Source: Anaerolineaceae bacterium
GTDB taxonomy: Bacteria > Chloroflexota > Anaerolineae > Anaerolineales > Anaerolineaceae
Direction: 5' to 3'
DNA length: 23,995 nt
Assembly (NCBI GenBank): GCA_021107195.1
Contig: JAIOTF010000114.1
Span: 1 to 23,995, forward strand
Shown here: in pieces, positions 15,516-22,058 of the stretch
Layout: every line of letters starts with the position of its first letter
Position numbering within the stretch: position 1 is the first letter of the stretch
The notes under the pieces: model-generated
Seen by the model: the letters and a program-made list of their open reading frames with translations, nothing else
Database searches by the model: none
Told to the model about the DNA's origin: nothing
Program-made: the position numbers and the translations under genes

Positions 15516-16877
15516 TTATGTCCCTGCATACTCCTTCAGAATACGAGTGATATATCTAGCACCTTTCATATACAGATCCAGACGAACATTCTCATTGGGT
15601 GCGTGGATCTGCGCATCAGGATATCCTACACCCGCCATCACAATAGGCACATCAAGCAACTCGATGAAGATAGAATTGGGGCCAGAGCCCCCGGCCATAG
15701 GGATGATTTGTGCCGGTTTTCCATACACTTCTTCCGCCATCCATATCGCCAGTTGAACAAAAGGATCACCCGGATCTGTACAGCCCGGACCTTCGCCGCC
15801 CATGAATTCAATCTGCACATCGGTAAAACCGTGAGTGTCCAGATGGGCACGAAGCTTCTCCAAGACTTCCTGCGGGGTTTGGTCCGGAACCAGCCGGAAG
15901 TCCACCTTGGCGCTGGCCCTGGCTGGCAGCACGGTCTTGGAGCCTGGCCCTTGATATCCGCCTGTCAGACCACAAATCGTGCAAGTCGGTTTGAAGGCCT
16001 GCTCAATATGCATCTCGGTGCCACCCTGAATATCCTTCAAGAATCCTTCCATTACGTATCGCAGTTTGTACTCTTCTGCCGGATCTGGCAAAGCAGCCAT
16101 AAATACAACATCGCGTTCACTCGGCGGCTGCACATTATCATAGAACCCCGGGATCAGGACCTCTTCATCCTCATTCTTCAATGTGTTCAAAGCCCATACC
16201 AGCCGCCAGGCCGCATTATGAAAAATCGAGCCCCCCAATCCAGAGTGGATGTCCTGATTGGCAGTTTCCACACTGAGCTCCACATAACAAATGCCGCGCA
16301 TTCCAAGATACTGTACGGGTTCTTCCTGGGCGTTGACACCACCCCCTTCCCACACGCACACATCGGCAGCCAGTTTCTCGCGGTTGGCTTCCACCAGTTG
16401 CCGCAAATGCACGCTTCCGGTCTCTTCCTCACCCTCAATCAAAAACTTTACATTACAGGGCAGCTCGCCATCAGCATCCAGGATGGCATCGATGGCAAAC
16501 AAGCGGCTGACAAACGGTCCTTTGTCGTCGTCGACACCACGGGCAAATACTTTCCCTTCGCGGATATCAGGCCTATAAGGAGATGTCACCCACAGCTCCA
16601 GCGGCTCTGCCGGCTGCACATCATAATGATTGTAAAAAATAAGGGTTTTATCTTTCCGCCCCTTGCGTTCGGCATACACAGCCGGAGCGCCGTCAGTCTC
16701 CAATAGCTCCACCGCAAAGCCGCGTTTCATCAGCATCTCGACGACTTTATGGGCGCACTTCTCTATCCCTTCACCAGTCGCAGAAACGCTGGGCAATGCA
16801 CAGAGACGACATAGCTCATCAATTGAGCGCAAAAAATGATTTTCCAGATATTGGTCAATAGCATCATAATCCGTCAT
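15516..16877 (-). CDS. M20-family dipeptidase
   Basis: A 453-residue cytoplasmic di-zinc peptidase of the M20 family, in the carnosinase/dipeptidase branch and of usual length. The metal and catalytic motifs are all visible: H84 and D86 in NHYDVQP, D117 in GVDDDKG, and E151/E152 in EGEEETGS. The dimerisation (lid) domain occupies about residues 200-310, with the NQDIHSGLGG motif at its start, and a C-terminal histidine lies in the AQIHAPNE segment. It should cleave dipeptides or related amide substrates; exact specificity is unknown. The ATG at 16877 has GGGGAG 8 bases upstream. It is last in the udk-VTT-M20 operon, 26 bases after the VTT stop. No signal peptide is present. Confidence 0.93.
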   Translation of the reverse strand: MTDYDAIDQYLENHFLRSIDELCRLCALPSVSATGEGIEKCAHKVVEMLMKRGFAVELLETDGAPAVYAERKGRKDKTLIFYNHYDVQPAEPLELWVTSPYRPDIREGKVFARGVDDDKGPFVSRLFAIDAILDADGELPCNVKFLIEGEEETGSVHLRQLVEANREKLAADVCVWEGGGVNAQEEPVQYLGMRGICYVELSVETANQDIHSGLGGSIFHNAAWRLVWALNTLKNEDEEVLIPGFYDNVQPPSERDVVFMAALPDPAEEYKLRYVMEGFLKDIQGGTEMHIEQAFKPTCTICGLTGGYQGPGSKTVLPARASAKVDFRLVPDQTPQEVLEKLRAHLDTHGFTDVQIEFMGGEGPGCTDPGDPFVQLAIWMAEEVYGKPAQIIPMAGGSGPNSIFIELLDVPIVMAGVGYPDAQIHAPNENVRLDLYMKGARYITRILKEYAGT

Positions 16878-16903
16878 TATTCAACTCCCCACGAATTCAC
16901 TCA

Positions 16904-17539
16904 TTACGGAAATCCCAACAAGTTAAATAGTGTAGCCCCAGTGTAAGAAAACGCCAGCATTTTAATGACTTTCCCGATCCAGCAGAACAGGAGAAAGCGC
17001 CTCACGGGCATACAGAATGCACCTGCGGTGATCTCGGCAAGATCAACTGCAGGGTTGGGAATAAATGCCAACACGTGAATGTTCTCAACTCGATAACGAG
17101 CAAAAAGCGTTTCTATGCGTTCATGGCGTTCAATGCGCTCCAATCCCGCCCGAATGCCGCTGTATCCCACAAGTACCCCGGAAAGCTCGCCCAGCGCTGC
17201 CCCTGTGCCGGCTGCCAGCGCCACCCAAAATGGGTGCAGCACCGCACCAAAAGCAGAGGTTACCACGACACCCGGCACGGGTAGGATCACCGTGGCATTC
17301 GCAAGCAGATTAACAAGAAAAATGCCTGGATAGCCATACCGGCCCAATTGCTGGATGCGCCCCCCTAACCAAAGAAGCAGCACCGTCAAACCCAAAACCA
17401 GGATGATGACCAGCGGCCGCATCCAGGCTAATCGGCTGACGTTCTTCTCCGCCTGGTTAACCCGCGCATGGTTTATTTGATTCTCCGCTCTATTTCTCCC
17501 AGGATATTCATCCCCAGATGGGTCAGCTTTCGCTTTCAT
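16904..17539 (-). CDS. VTT-domain (SNARE-associated/DedA-like) membrane protein
   Basis: A 211-residue inner-membrane protein. About 38 hydrophilic residues lead into a first helix at about 41-61, then the VTT core: GIFLVNLLANATVILPVPGVVV near 73-95, a Gly-rich reentrant-like stretch (ALAAGTGAALGELSGVLVGY) near 110-128, and NPAVDLAEITAGAFCMPVRRF near 162-182. These match the short YqaA/DedA-like subgroup. VTT proteins are linked to lipid scrambling or transport; the substrate here is unknown. The ATG at 17539 lies 9 bases after the udk stop, and its ribosome site AAGGA overlaps the udk TAA, which implies coupled translation. A later start (residue 40) is possible but less supported. Confidence 0.85.
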   Translation of the reverse strand: MKAKADPSGDEYPGRNRAENQINHARVNQAEKNVSRLAWMRPLVIILVLGLTVLLLWLGGRIQQLGRYGYPGIFLVNLLANATVILPVPGVVVTSAFGAVLHPFWVALAAGTGAALGELSGVLVGYSGIRAGLERIERHERIETLFARYRVENIHVLAFIPNPAVDLAEITAGAFCMPVRRFLLFCWIGKVIKMLAFSYTGATLFNLLGFP

Positions 17540-17548
17540 GCAGCTTCC

Positions 17549-18181
17549 TTAACGAAGCAAAGTTTCAATTCGAGCAATCACCATATCCATGGCAACCTCG
17601 TTCCTTCCCCCCTCGGGAATGATCACATCCGCATACCGTTTGGAAGGATCGACAAATTCCAGATGCATGGGGCGCACCGTGCGCAGATACTGCTTCACAA
17701 CAGCTTCCGTCGTTCGTCCGCGCTCTTCAATATCACGTTGAAGACGCCGGATAAAACGAATATCGGCATCGGTATCGACAAATATTTTCACATCAAAGAG
17801 TTTGCGTAATTCTGGCACAGCAAGGATCAAGATGCCTTCCACGATGATCACCCGACGCGGGGTCACCTCAACAGTTTCTCCTGTGCGCGAGTGCGTAGTA
17901 AAATCATACACAGGCACATTCACTGGTTGAAAACTCTTAAGCAGCCGAACATGTTCGATCAAGAGTTCAGTTTCCAGCGAATCCGGATGATCAAAATTGA
18001 CCACTGCCCGCTGCGCAGGGGCAAGGCCGGTCAATTCCCGATAATAAGAGTCATGTTGTAGATACGCGATACGATGCGGGCCTACTCGCTGCAAAATCAC
18101 ATTTGCAACCGTAGTCTTTCCGGAGCCTGATCCACCGGCAATCGCAATGACAAGTGGAGATTGGGCGGGTGTCGTCATCAT
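17549..18181 (-). CDS. udk: Uridine kinase
   Basis: A 210-residue P-loop kinase that phosphorylates uridine and cytidine to their monophosphates in pyrimidine salvage. Walker A is GGSGSGKT at residues 16-23, followed by the family motifs QHDSYYRE, NFDHPDS, PVYDFTTHSR and VIIVEGIL, and the lid RLQRDIEERGR. Length agrees with bacterial Udk. The frame is open to 18244, but that 21-residue extension is not family-like. ATG-ATG at 18181/18178 is chosen. A TATAAT ends 6 bases before the first ATG, so the mRNA probably starts at or within a base of the start codon (leaderless). It heads an operon with the VTT and M20 genes. Confidence 0.93.
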   Translation of the reverse strand: MMTTPAQSPLVIAIAGGSGSGKTTVANVILQRVGPHRIAYLQHDSYYRELTGLAPAQRAVVNFDHPDSLETELLIEHVRLLKSFQPVNVPVYDFTTHSRTGETVEVTPRRVIIVEGILILAVPELRKLFDVKIFVDTDADIRFIRRLQRDIEERGRTTEAVVKQYLRTVRPMHLEFVDPSKRYADVIIPEGGRNEVAMDMVIARIETLLR

Positions 18182-18187
18182 ACTGTG

Positions 18188-18193
18188 ATTATA
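18188..18193 (-). promoter_or_regulatory. -10 box of udk, giving a leaderless start
   Basis: TATAAT on the minus strand is separated from the udk ATG by only six bases (CACAGT). No consensus -35 is seen 16-18 bases upstream. The nearest purine-rich site (AAGG) lies between the -10 and beyond usual distance, so it cannot serve as a ribosome site on the transcript. Confidence 0.55.
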
Positions 18194-18295
18194 CCTTAGG
18201 CAAAGAAAAATGTTGATTTTTCTCTTACTTCGTACCACTTGCATATCTCTTGTAACTTTTTTTCTTATCTTCGCATCTAAAAATATAGAAATCCC

Positions 18296-18311
18296 GGATC
18301 AAAACTGATCC
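18296..18311. promoter_or_regulatory. Small palindrome before the glutaredoxin gene
   Basis: GGATC (18296-18300) and GATCC (18307-18311) form an inverted repeat around six bases, just upstream of the ribosome site of the glutaredoxin-like gene. A TATAGA (18284-18289) lies directly before it as a weak -10 candidate. It could be an operator or a 5' hairpin. Confidence 0.3.
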
Positions 18312-18329
18312 AAACAAATGAGGAGGATT

Positions 18330-18584
18330 ATGTCAGAAACAGTAAAAAAACAACCTCGCGTCATCTTGTTTAGCACGCCTAGCTGTTCATTTTGTCGAAC
18401 AGCAAAGAGATATTTAAAGCAACAAAAAATAAAATTTCGGGAAGTTGATGTCAGCCGCGACCAGTCAGCCGCGCGTGACATGGTGCGCCGATCCGGCCAA
18501 AGCGGTGTGCCGGTTATAGACATCGGCGGTAAAATAATAGTAGGATTCAATCGTCCCAAGATCGATAAACTGTTAGGAATATAA
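18330..18584 (+). CDS. Glutaredoxin-like thiol-disulfide protein
   Basis: An 84-residue single-domain thioredoxin-fold protein of the NrdH/glutaredoxin type. The redox motif is C19-S-F-C22 in STPSCSFC, the cis-proline motif is SGVPVIDI, and the C-terminal GG-x4-GF segment that binds thiol substrates is present. It probably reduces disulfides in the cytoplasm; whether glutathione, mycoredoxin-type thiols or thioredoxin reductase supplies electrons is unknown. An ATG at 18318 in the same frame would add four residues. The ATG at 18330 is preferred because AGGAGG lies 3 bases before it, inside that extension. It sits 24 bases before groES and is likely co-transcribed with it, which suggests a shared stress response. 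Confidence 0.9.
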   Translation: MSETVKKQPRVILFSTPSCSFCRTAKRYLKQQKIKFREVDVSRDQSAARDMVRRSGQSGVPVIDIGGKIIVGFNRPKIDKLLGI

Positions 18585-18608
18585 TAAACTATTTTCAGGA
18601 GTAACAAT

Positions 18609-18887
18609 ATGAGTGAAATAATTAAAATCGAACCCCTTGGTATTCGTGTTCTGATCAAACCCCTCGAGCAGGAAAGTCAGACTTCTTCGGGAATATTTCT
18701 GCCCGAAACAGCCAAAGAAAAACCCCAAACCGGCCTTGTGGTTGCCATCGGCGATGATGAAGACATCAACGTCAAGGTCAACGACAACGTCCTCTTTGAG
18801 AAATACACCGGCACTGAATTTAAATTCAACGGGGAATCCTACCTGTTGATGGATTATACCGATATCCTCGCCCGTCTTCTGGACTGA
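18609..18887 (+). CDS. groES: Co-chaperonin GroES
   Basis: A 92-residue GroES, which caps the GroEL chamber as a heptamer. The N-terminal strand IEPLGIRVLIKPLEQES, the mobile loop region SQTSSGIFLPETA, the GLVVAIGDDE stretch and the C-terminal YLLMDYTDILARLLD are in canonical order, and the length is slightly under the usual 95-97. The mobile loop keeps the hydrophobic IFL that docks on GroEL. A ribosome site (CAGGAG) lies before the ATG. No groEL follows: a strong terminator closes the unit 18 bases after the stop. GroEL must be elsewhere, or this is a second, separate groES. No CIRCE-type inverted repeat was seen upstream. Confidence 0.95.
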   Translation: MSEIIKIEPLGIRVLIKPLEQESQTSSGIFLPETAKEKPQTGLVVAIGDDEDINVKVNDNVLFEKYTGTEFKFNGESYLLMDYTDILARLLD

Positions 18888-18900
18888 ACGCCTGAAATCC

Positions 18901-18936
18901 AAAAGCCCTCTCCCAACAACCGGAGAGGGCTTTTTT
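18901..18936 (+). terminator. Rho-independent terminator after groES
   Basis: GCCCTCTCC (18905-18913) pairs perfectly with GGAGAGGGC (18922-18930) around an 8-base loop, preceded by AAAA and followed by six T. It is a textbook intrinsic terminator. Confidence 0.95.
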
Positions 18937-19170
18937 GACCAATATCATCTCATTTGTCAAAATCTACACACTCTCATCTGTCTTTAAGGTTATTATCATA
19001 CTGGCCAGGAGTTGCAGAATTGGAAAAATTTCCCTCCCGCCAGTGGCCGGAATTATTCACTGTCACCGGGTAATCCATCTTTGTGTAACCTGGAAAAAGC
19101 CATCATTGAATTTCAACCACCCTCCTCTTCGATTCATATCATATATCTTTTACTGCCGCCTGGAGGTAAT

Positions 19171-20136
19171 ATGCGTAAAAAAATCTCTTCTGTCTTTATT
19201 TTGATGGTCATTACCGGTATCCTGTTATCAGCCTGCGGAGGCGGTTCCACAGCATCGGACGCAGAAGAAAACGCTGCTCAGCCAACTGCCACATTCACAC
19301 CAGACCCCTAACTTGATCTGAATATATTCACGGAAGCGCTCACCGAAAGCCTGGCCGCCCTTGATTTCGAACGTCTGGAGCCACTGATTGGAACACCCTT
19401 CAGCCTGGCAAGCATTGGCTCAGGCTCTTCTTCACTGCCCGGTGAAGAGCTGATCAAGTGTATACAATCCAAAATGCTGCCCGATTCCAGTACTCCTGTT
19501 TTCCTGCCCGATGCAGACCCCACCCCAATTCTTGGTGAGCATGTCCCCACAAGTCTTGGACCAGGCCCGGAAGTCGCGTCTATTCTCTACAGCCGGGGTT
19601 GGGGAGAAGATGAAACAGGTGAAGCGATTATCTATGTCAGCCAACTCCCGGACGAGACCTTCGCCTGGTATGGTATGGTCTATGCCAAAGATGGCTTTGA
19701 AGTTCTGGCAGAAGAGGAAGAACCAGAAGTTGAACTTGACCGCGCAGATATTGAAACCTTCAAGCAAGGCTTGCTGGATACCCTAAGTGACCCGGATCGC
19801 ACCACCAAATCCCTTCTGCCCTTGATGAATGATCCCTTCATCTGGGCTGGCTGGCAGTCGGAAGGTGTTGAATTACCTCTTGTCGATGCCTTGCCCAACC
19901 TGGAAGAGATGCTGCCTCTACCGGAAGCGCTAAGTTATGATGCAGAAGCAGCCTTCACTGAACTGCTTGATGGGCAGGAGCCCCAGGCGATCTTCCCCGC
20001 TGGCGTGGACTTCCTTCACATGACTGTTTGGGGGGCAGATTCCGCTGGTGAGGCCATCCTGGTCATCAGACAAAACGCTGCTGGCCTGTACACTTGGGCG
20101 GGAGTGCTCAATGCCCCGGTGGGCTTCCAACAATAG
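19171..20136 (+). pseudogene. Lipoprotein gene interrupted by one in-frame TAA
   Basis: ATG 19171 (GGAGGT just upstream) opens a lipoprotein with signal core FILMVITGILLSAC, C22 as lipid-bearing cysteine, then a Gly/Ser/Ala linker ending PTATFTPDP. A TAA at 19309-19311 (codon 47) follows. The same frame then stays open for 274 codons to TAG 20134-20136, beginning LDLNIFTEALTESLAALDFE, a normal continuation after such a linker. The downstream part has a two-fold internal repeat: GWGEDETGEAII...FAWYGMVYAKDGF and VWGADSAGEAIL...YTWAGVLNAPVGF. No ribosome site precedes the next ATG (19474), so the body would not be exported on its own. This is a nonsense-split gene, a sequencing error or a readthrough case. 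The function is unknown; an exported binding or sensor role is likely. Confidence 0.85.
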
Positions 20137-20154
20137 ATTAGCCTGAATTAAACT

Positions 20155-20207
20155 AAAACCGCACACTGCTCTGCATGATATTCGGCAAGCTCAGTGTGCG
20201 GTTTTTT
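20155..20207. terminator. Bidirectional terminator
   Basis: AAAACCGCACACTG (20155-20168) is perfectly complementary to CAGTGTGCGGTTTT (20192-20205), followed by further T. It lies between the plus-strand lipoprotein gene and the minus-strand transglutaminase-like gene, and has T-runs in both directions, so it can end both transcripts. The 23-base loop is long. Confidence 0.88.
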
Positions 20208-20224
20208 CTATGATGCGCCCATTC

Positions 20225-21361
20225 TCATTTCCACGGGATCGGATTAATGCCCTCCGCCCGATTATCGGCGATGGTTATGAAGGCATACGAAGATTCCTGA
20301 TTGGCAATGTGGGGCATCGCTTCATCCAACTCGGCCTTCCCATAATCAACCGCTTCTTTGAAAGAAGCCTGGCCGATCATTGTGGTTTCCACCACATAAT
20401 AATTCGCATTGACTGCGTCCATGCGCACGGCCAGAAAAGCATGACCGGGGATGAGGATGATCGCCGGCTCCAAATCGAGCGCCTCGGCCGCCGAAGCATA
20501 TAACATCGTCAGCTCAATGCAATTGCCGCTGCGCTGCTCCATCACCTCGCTTGGCAGGCGGATGCGCTGCACATTCCCCGGCGCAAATGAAACCCAGGTA
20601 TTGATATAAGTGAGGTCATATACATTGGCCTCGGCTTCCCAAATTGCCTCTAACCGTTTCCATACTGAACCATTCTCATCGTTCTCTACGCCGCCGTATG
20701 CTCCGGCCATCAGGCCGTCCGGATGATAATCCGCCGCGGCGCGCAGTAGTTCTTCTACCGCGGGATCATGGGGCGTCACCATCACCGAAAACAACTCATA
20801 CACTTCATGCTTATCAAAGCCCGCGATGGACAGTGGAAAATCCCGCCGGGAATATACCACGATCTCACTCGTATCATCCGTGACCACTCGCTCTTGACCT
20901 TCATCGAGGAACAATACCCGTACCCGGAACGATCCTGGCTGCTGCGCATTCAGCTTGTCAATTGCTTCAGGATTCAAGCGCGGATTTTGGCGAACCTCTA
21001 CTGATTCCCCAGGCCCAACACTCACCGTATCGACGGCCTGCGTGGTGTAGTCCTGGATCTGGCTCTGCACCTGCACACTGGCTTCTTCATCTCCTTCGTT
21101 GGTGATATTCATCACCAGGAAATCATCCAATACGCTGCCATATAAATGATAAACGACTGTCACCATCTCGGCAGTGTATTCGTATGACACAGAGATCGTA
21201 TCGGCCGTGGTCGGGTTTGAATTGTCAACCACAGGCACCTCAGAGACAGCCACGTCCGCCTCATTTGTCCCAAACAAAGACGGCAGCCCGCAGCTCACGC
21301 TTGCCAGCAATACTGCCACGACTCCCAAAACCCGAAACCGAATCAAGTGATCTGACACCAT
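20225..21361 (-). CDS. Exported transglutaminase-like protein, probable lipoprotein
   Basis: A 378-residue protein with an N-terminal signal (hydrophobic stretch VLGVVAVLLASVSC). The cysteine at about residue 24 is a possible lipidation site, though SVS before it is not an ideal lipobox. Residues about 55-180 look like a beta-rich domain. About 200-378 hold a transglutaminase-like core: the catalytic Cys in RSGNCIELTML, the His in IPGHAFLAVR and an acidic residue in YYVVETTMIG. Such cysteine-protease-fold domains may cross-link or cleave proteins; activity is unproven. The frame is open to 21421, but the ATG at 21361 is chosen because GGGAGGTG lies right before it and it starts a proper signal peptide. 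TATAAT (21407 to 21402) lies upstream. Confidence 0.82.
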   Translation of the reverse strand: MVSDHLIRFRVLGVVAVLLASVSCGLPSLFGTNEADVAVSEVPVVDNSNPTTADTISVSYEYTAEMVTVVYHLYGSVLDDFLVMNITNEGDEEASVQVQSQIQDYTTQAVDTVSVGPGESVEVRQNPRLNPEAIDKLNAQQPGSFRVRVLFLDEGQERVVTDDTSEIVVYSRRDFPLSIAGFDKHEVYELFSVMVTPHDPAVEELLRAAADYHPDGLMAGAYGGVENDENGSVWKRLEAIWEAEANVYDLTYINTWVSFAPGNVQRIRLPSEVMEQRSGNCIELTMLYASAAEALDLEPAIILIPGHAFLAVRMDAVNANYYVVETTMIGQASFKEAVDYGKAELDEAMPHIANQESSYAFITIADNRAEGINPIPWK

Positions 21362-21670
21362 ACACCTCCCTCTCGAATCAACGCACATTGTCCATACAAG
21401 CATTATACAAAAATAGCTCACCGTCCTGCAACGGTCAAAACCGCACCAAATCTTTACATAAGCAGGAAATATGTATTTGCAATCTTGATTTGACCCGAAA
21501 AAACGGGTTTCTCACCCAAATTTAGAATTGCATTAAATAACACTGTAGCTCTGGAATTCAGCCTGGTTTGCTGTATAATTAAACCAAGAGGGTTTAACCG
21601 AACGCTCAGTTTCGCTCAAGATGAGTAAGATCGTAAATAATTTTTATATCGTTACAACAGGAGGACTAAA
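21362..21670. other. Divergent regulatory region (309 bases)
   Basis: The region is shared by the minus-strand transglutaminase-like gene and the plus-strand zinc-ribbon gene. It contains the minus-strand -10 TATAAT (21407 to 21402) with a weak TTGCAG 18 bases before, an ACCGT/ACGGT inverted repeat (21420-21435) over that -35, an ACCCG/CGGGT hairpin (21493-21508) and the plus-strand promoter and palindrome listed next. No further gene is seen. Confidence 0.6.
21574..21597 (+). promoter_or_regulatory. Promoter overlapped by a perfect 19-bp palindromic operator
   Basis: A perfect -10 TATAAT (21574-21579) overlaps TTAAACC (21579-21585), which is matched by GGTTTAA (21591-21597) across five bases. 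The inverted repeat covers the expected transcription start, the classic position for a repressor. The -35 is weak (CTGGAA at 21551 with 17-base spacing). Confidence 0.6.
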
Positions 21671-21829
21671 ATGGAATTCGAAGGCTATTGCGTCAAGTGC
21701 CGCGAAAAGCGCACCATCAAAGACGGTAGAGAAGAAACCAGTGCAAAGGGCCGCAGAATGGCTAAGGGTGTTTGCCCCGTCTGTGGCACAAAAGTGACCC
21801 GCTTCCTGCCCAACAAAAAAGCGGAATAA
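21671..21829 (+). CDS. Short zinc-ribbon protein, DUF5679-type
   Basis: A 52-residue protein with two CxxC pairs, C7/C10 in GYCVKCREK and C35/C38 in GVCPVCGTK, separated by a basic stretch (IKDGREETSAKGRRMAKG). This spacing and wording match the small DUF5679 zinc-ribbon family common in Chloroflexota and related groups. The AGGAGG ribosome site lies 6 bases before the ATG, and a promoter with an operator-like palindrome precedes it. It is closed by a long-stem hairpin. The high Lys/Arg content suggests nucleic-acid or ribosome contact, but the function is not known. Confidence 0.88.
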   Translation: MEFEGYCVKCREKRTIKDGREETSAKGRRMAKGVCPVCGTKVTRFLPNKKAE

Positions 21830-21851
21830 TTCACGTACTGTTTTAATAGCA

Positions 21852-21884
21852 AAACATCCCTGGAGGTGACCTCCAGGGATGTTT
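21852..21884 (+). terminator. Long-stem terminator after zinc-ribbon gene
   Basis: AAACATCCCTGGAGG (21852-21866) pairs perfectly with CCTCCAGGGATGTTT (21870-21884) around a 3-base loop. The 15-bp stem ends with TTT followed by GTATT, so the T-run is short but the stem is very stable. Confidence 0.85.
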
Positions 21885-21970
21885 GTATTAAAATCCTGTC
21901 GGACGTCCAATACAACCTGGTGACATTCATACAAATAGGTTAATTTCCAATCTTGGACATGGACAATCCC

Positions 21971-22020
21971 GTAGCGGCGCAGCATGCTCCAACAAAACAT
22001 TGGATCATATGCGCCACTAC
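21971..22020. repeat. 50-bp imperfect inverted repeat
   Basis: A left arm beginning GTAGCGGCGCA and ending TCCAA (21971-21992) is complementary to a right arm starting TTGGATC and ending TGCGCCACTAC (22000-22020), with a few mismatches and one base offset, around a 7-base loop. It lies 38 bases beyond the deoB stop on the minus strand and has no T-run. It could be a 3' end stabiliser, a rho-dependent or processing site, or a small mobile repeat. Confidence 0.6.
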
Positions 22021-22058
22021 GATTTGTGAGAGTATTTGTTAATTGATTTATATGAACC

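Noticed and set aside
15267..16706. A 479-codon open frame on the plus strand
   Set aside because: It lies opposite the M20 dipeptidase, which has all its metal motifs; the plus-strand translation is Cys/His/Gln-rich, has no family features and no ribosome site.
18182..18244. Upstream start for uridine kinase
   Set aside because: The 21-residue extension is not family-like and the promoter -10 lies inside it.
19309..19311. TAA read as a sense codon by an altered genetic code
   Set aside because: TAA ends several intact genes in the window (pstB, phoU, sixA, udk, the zinc-ribbon gene), so wholesale reassignment is excluded.
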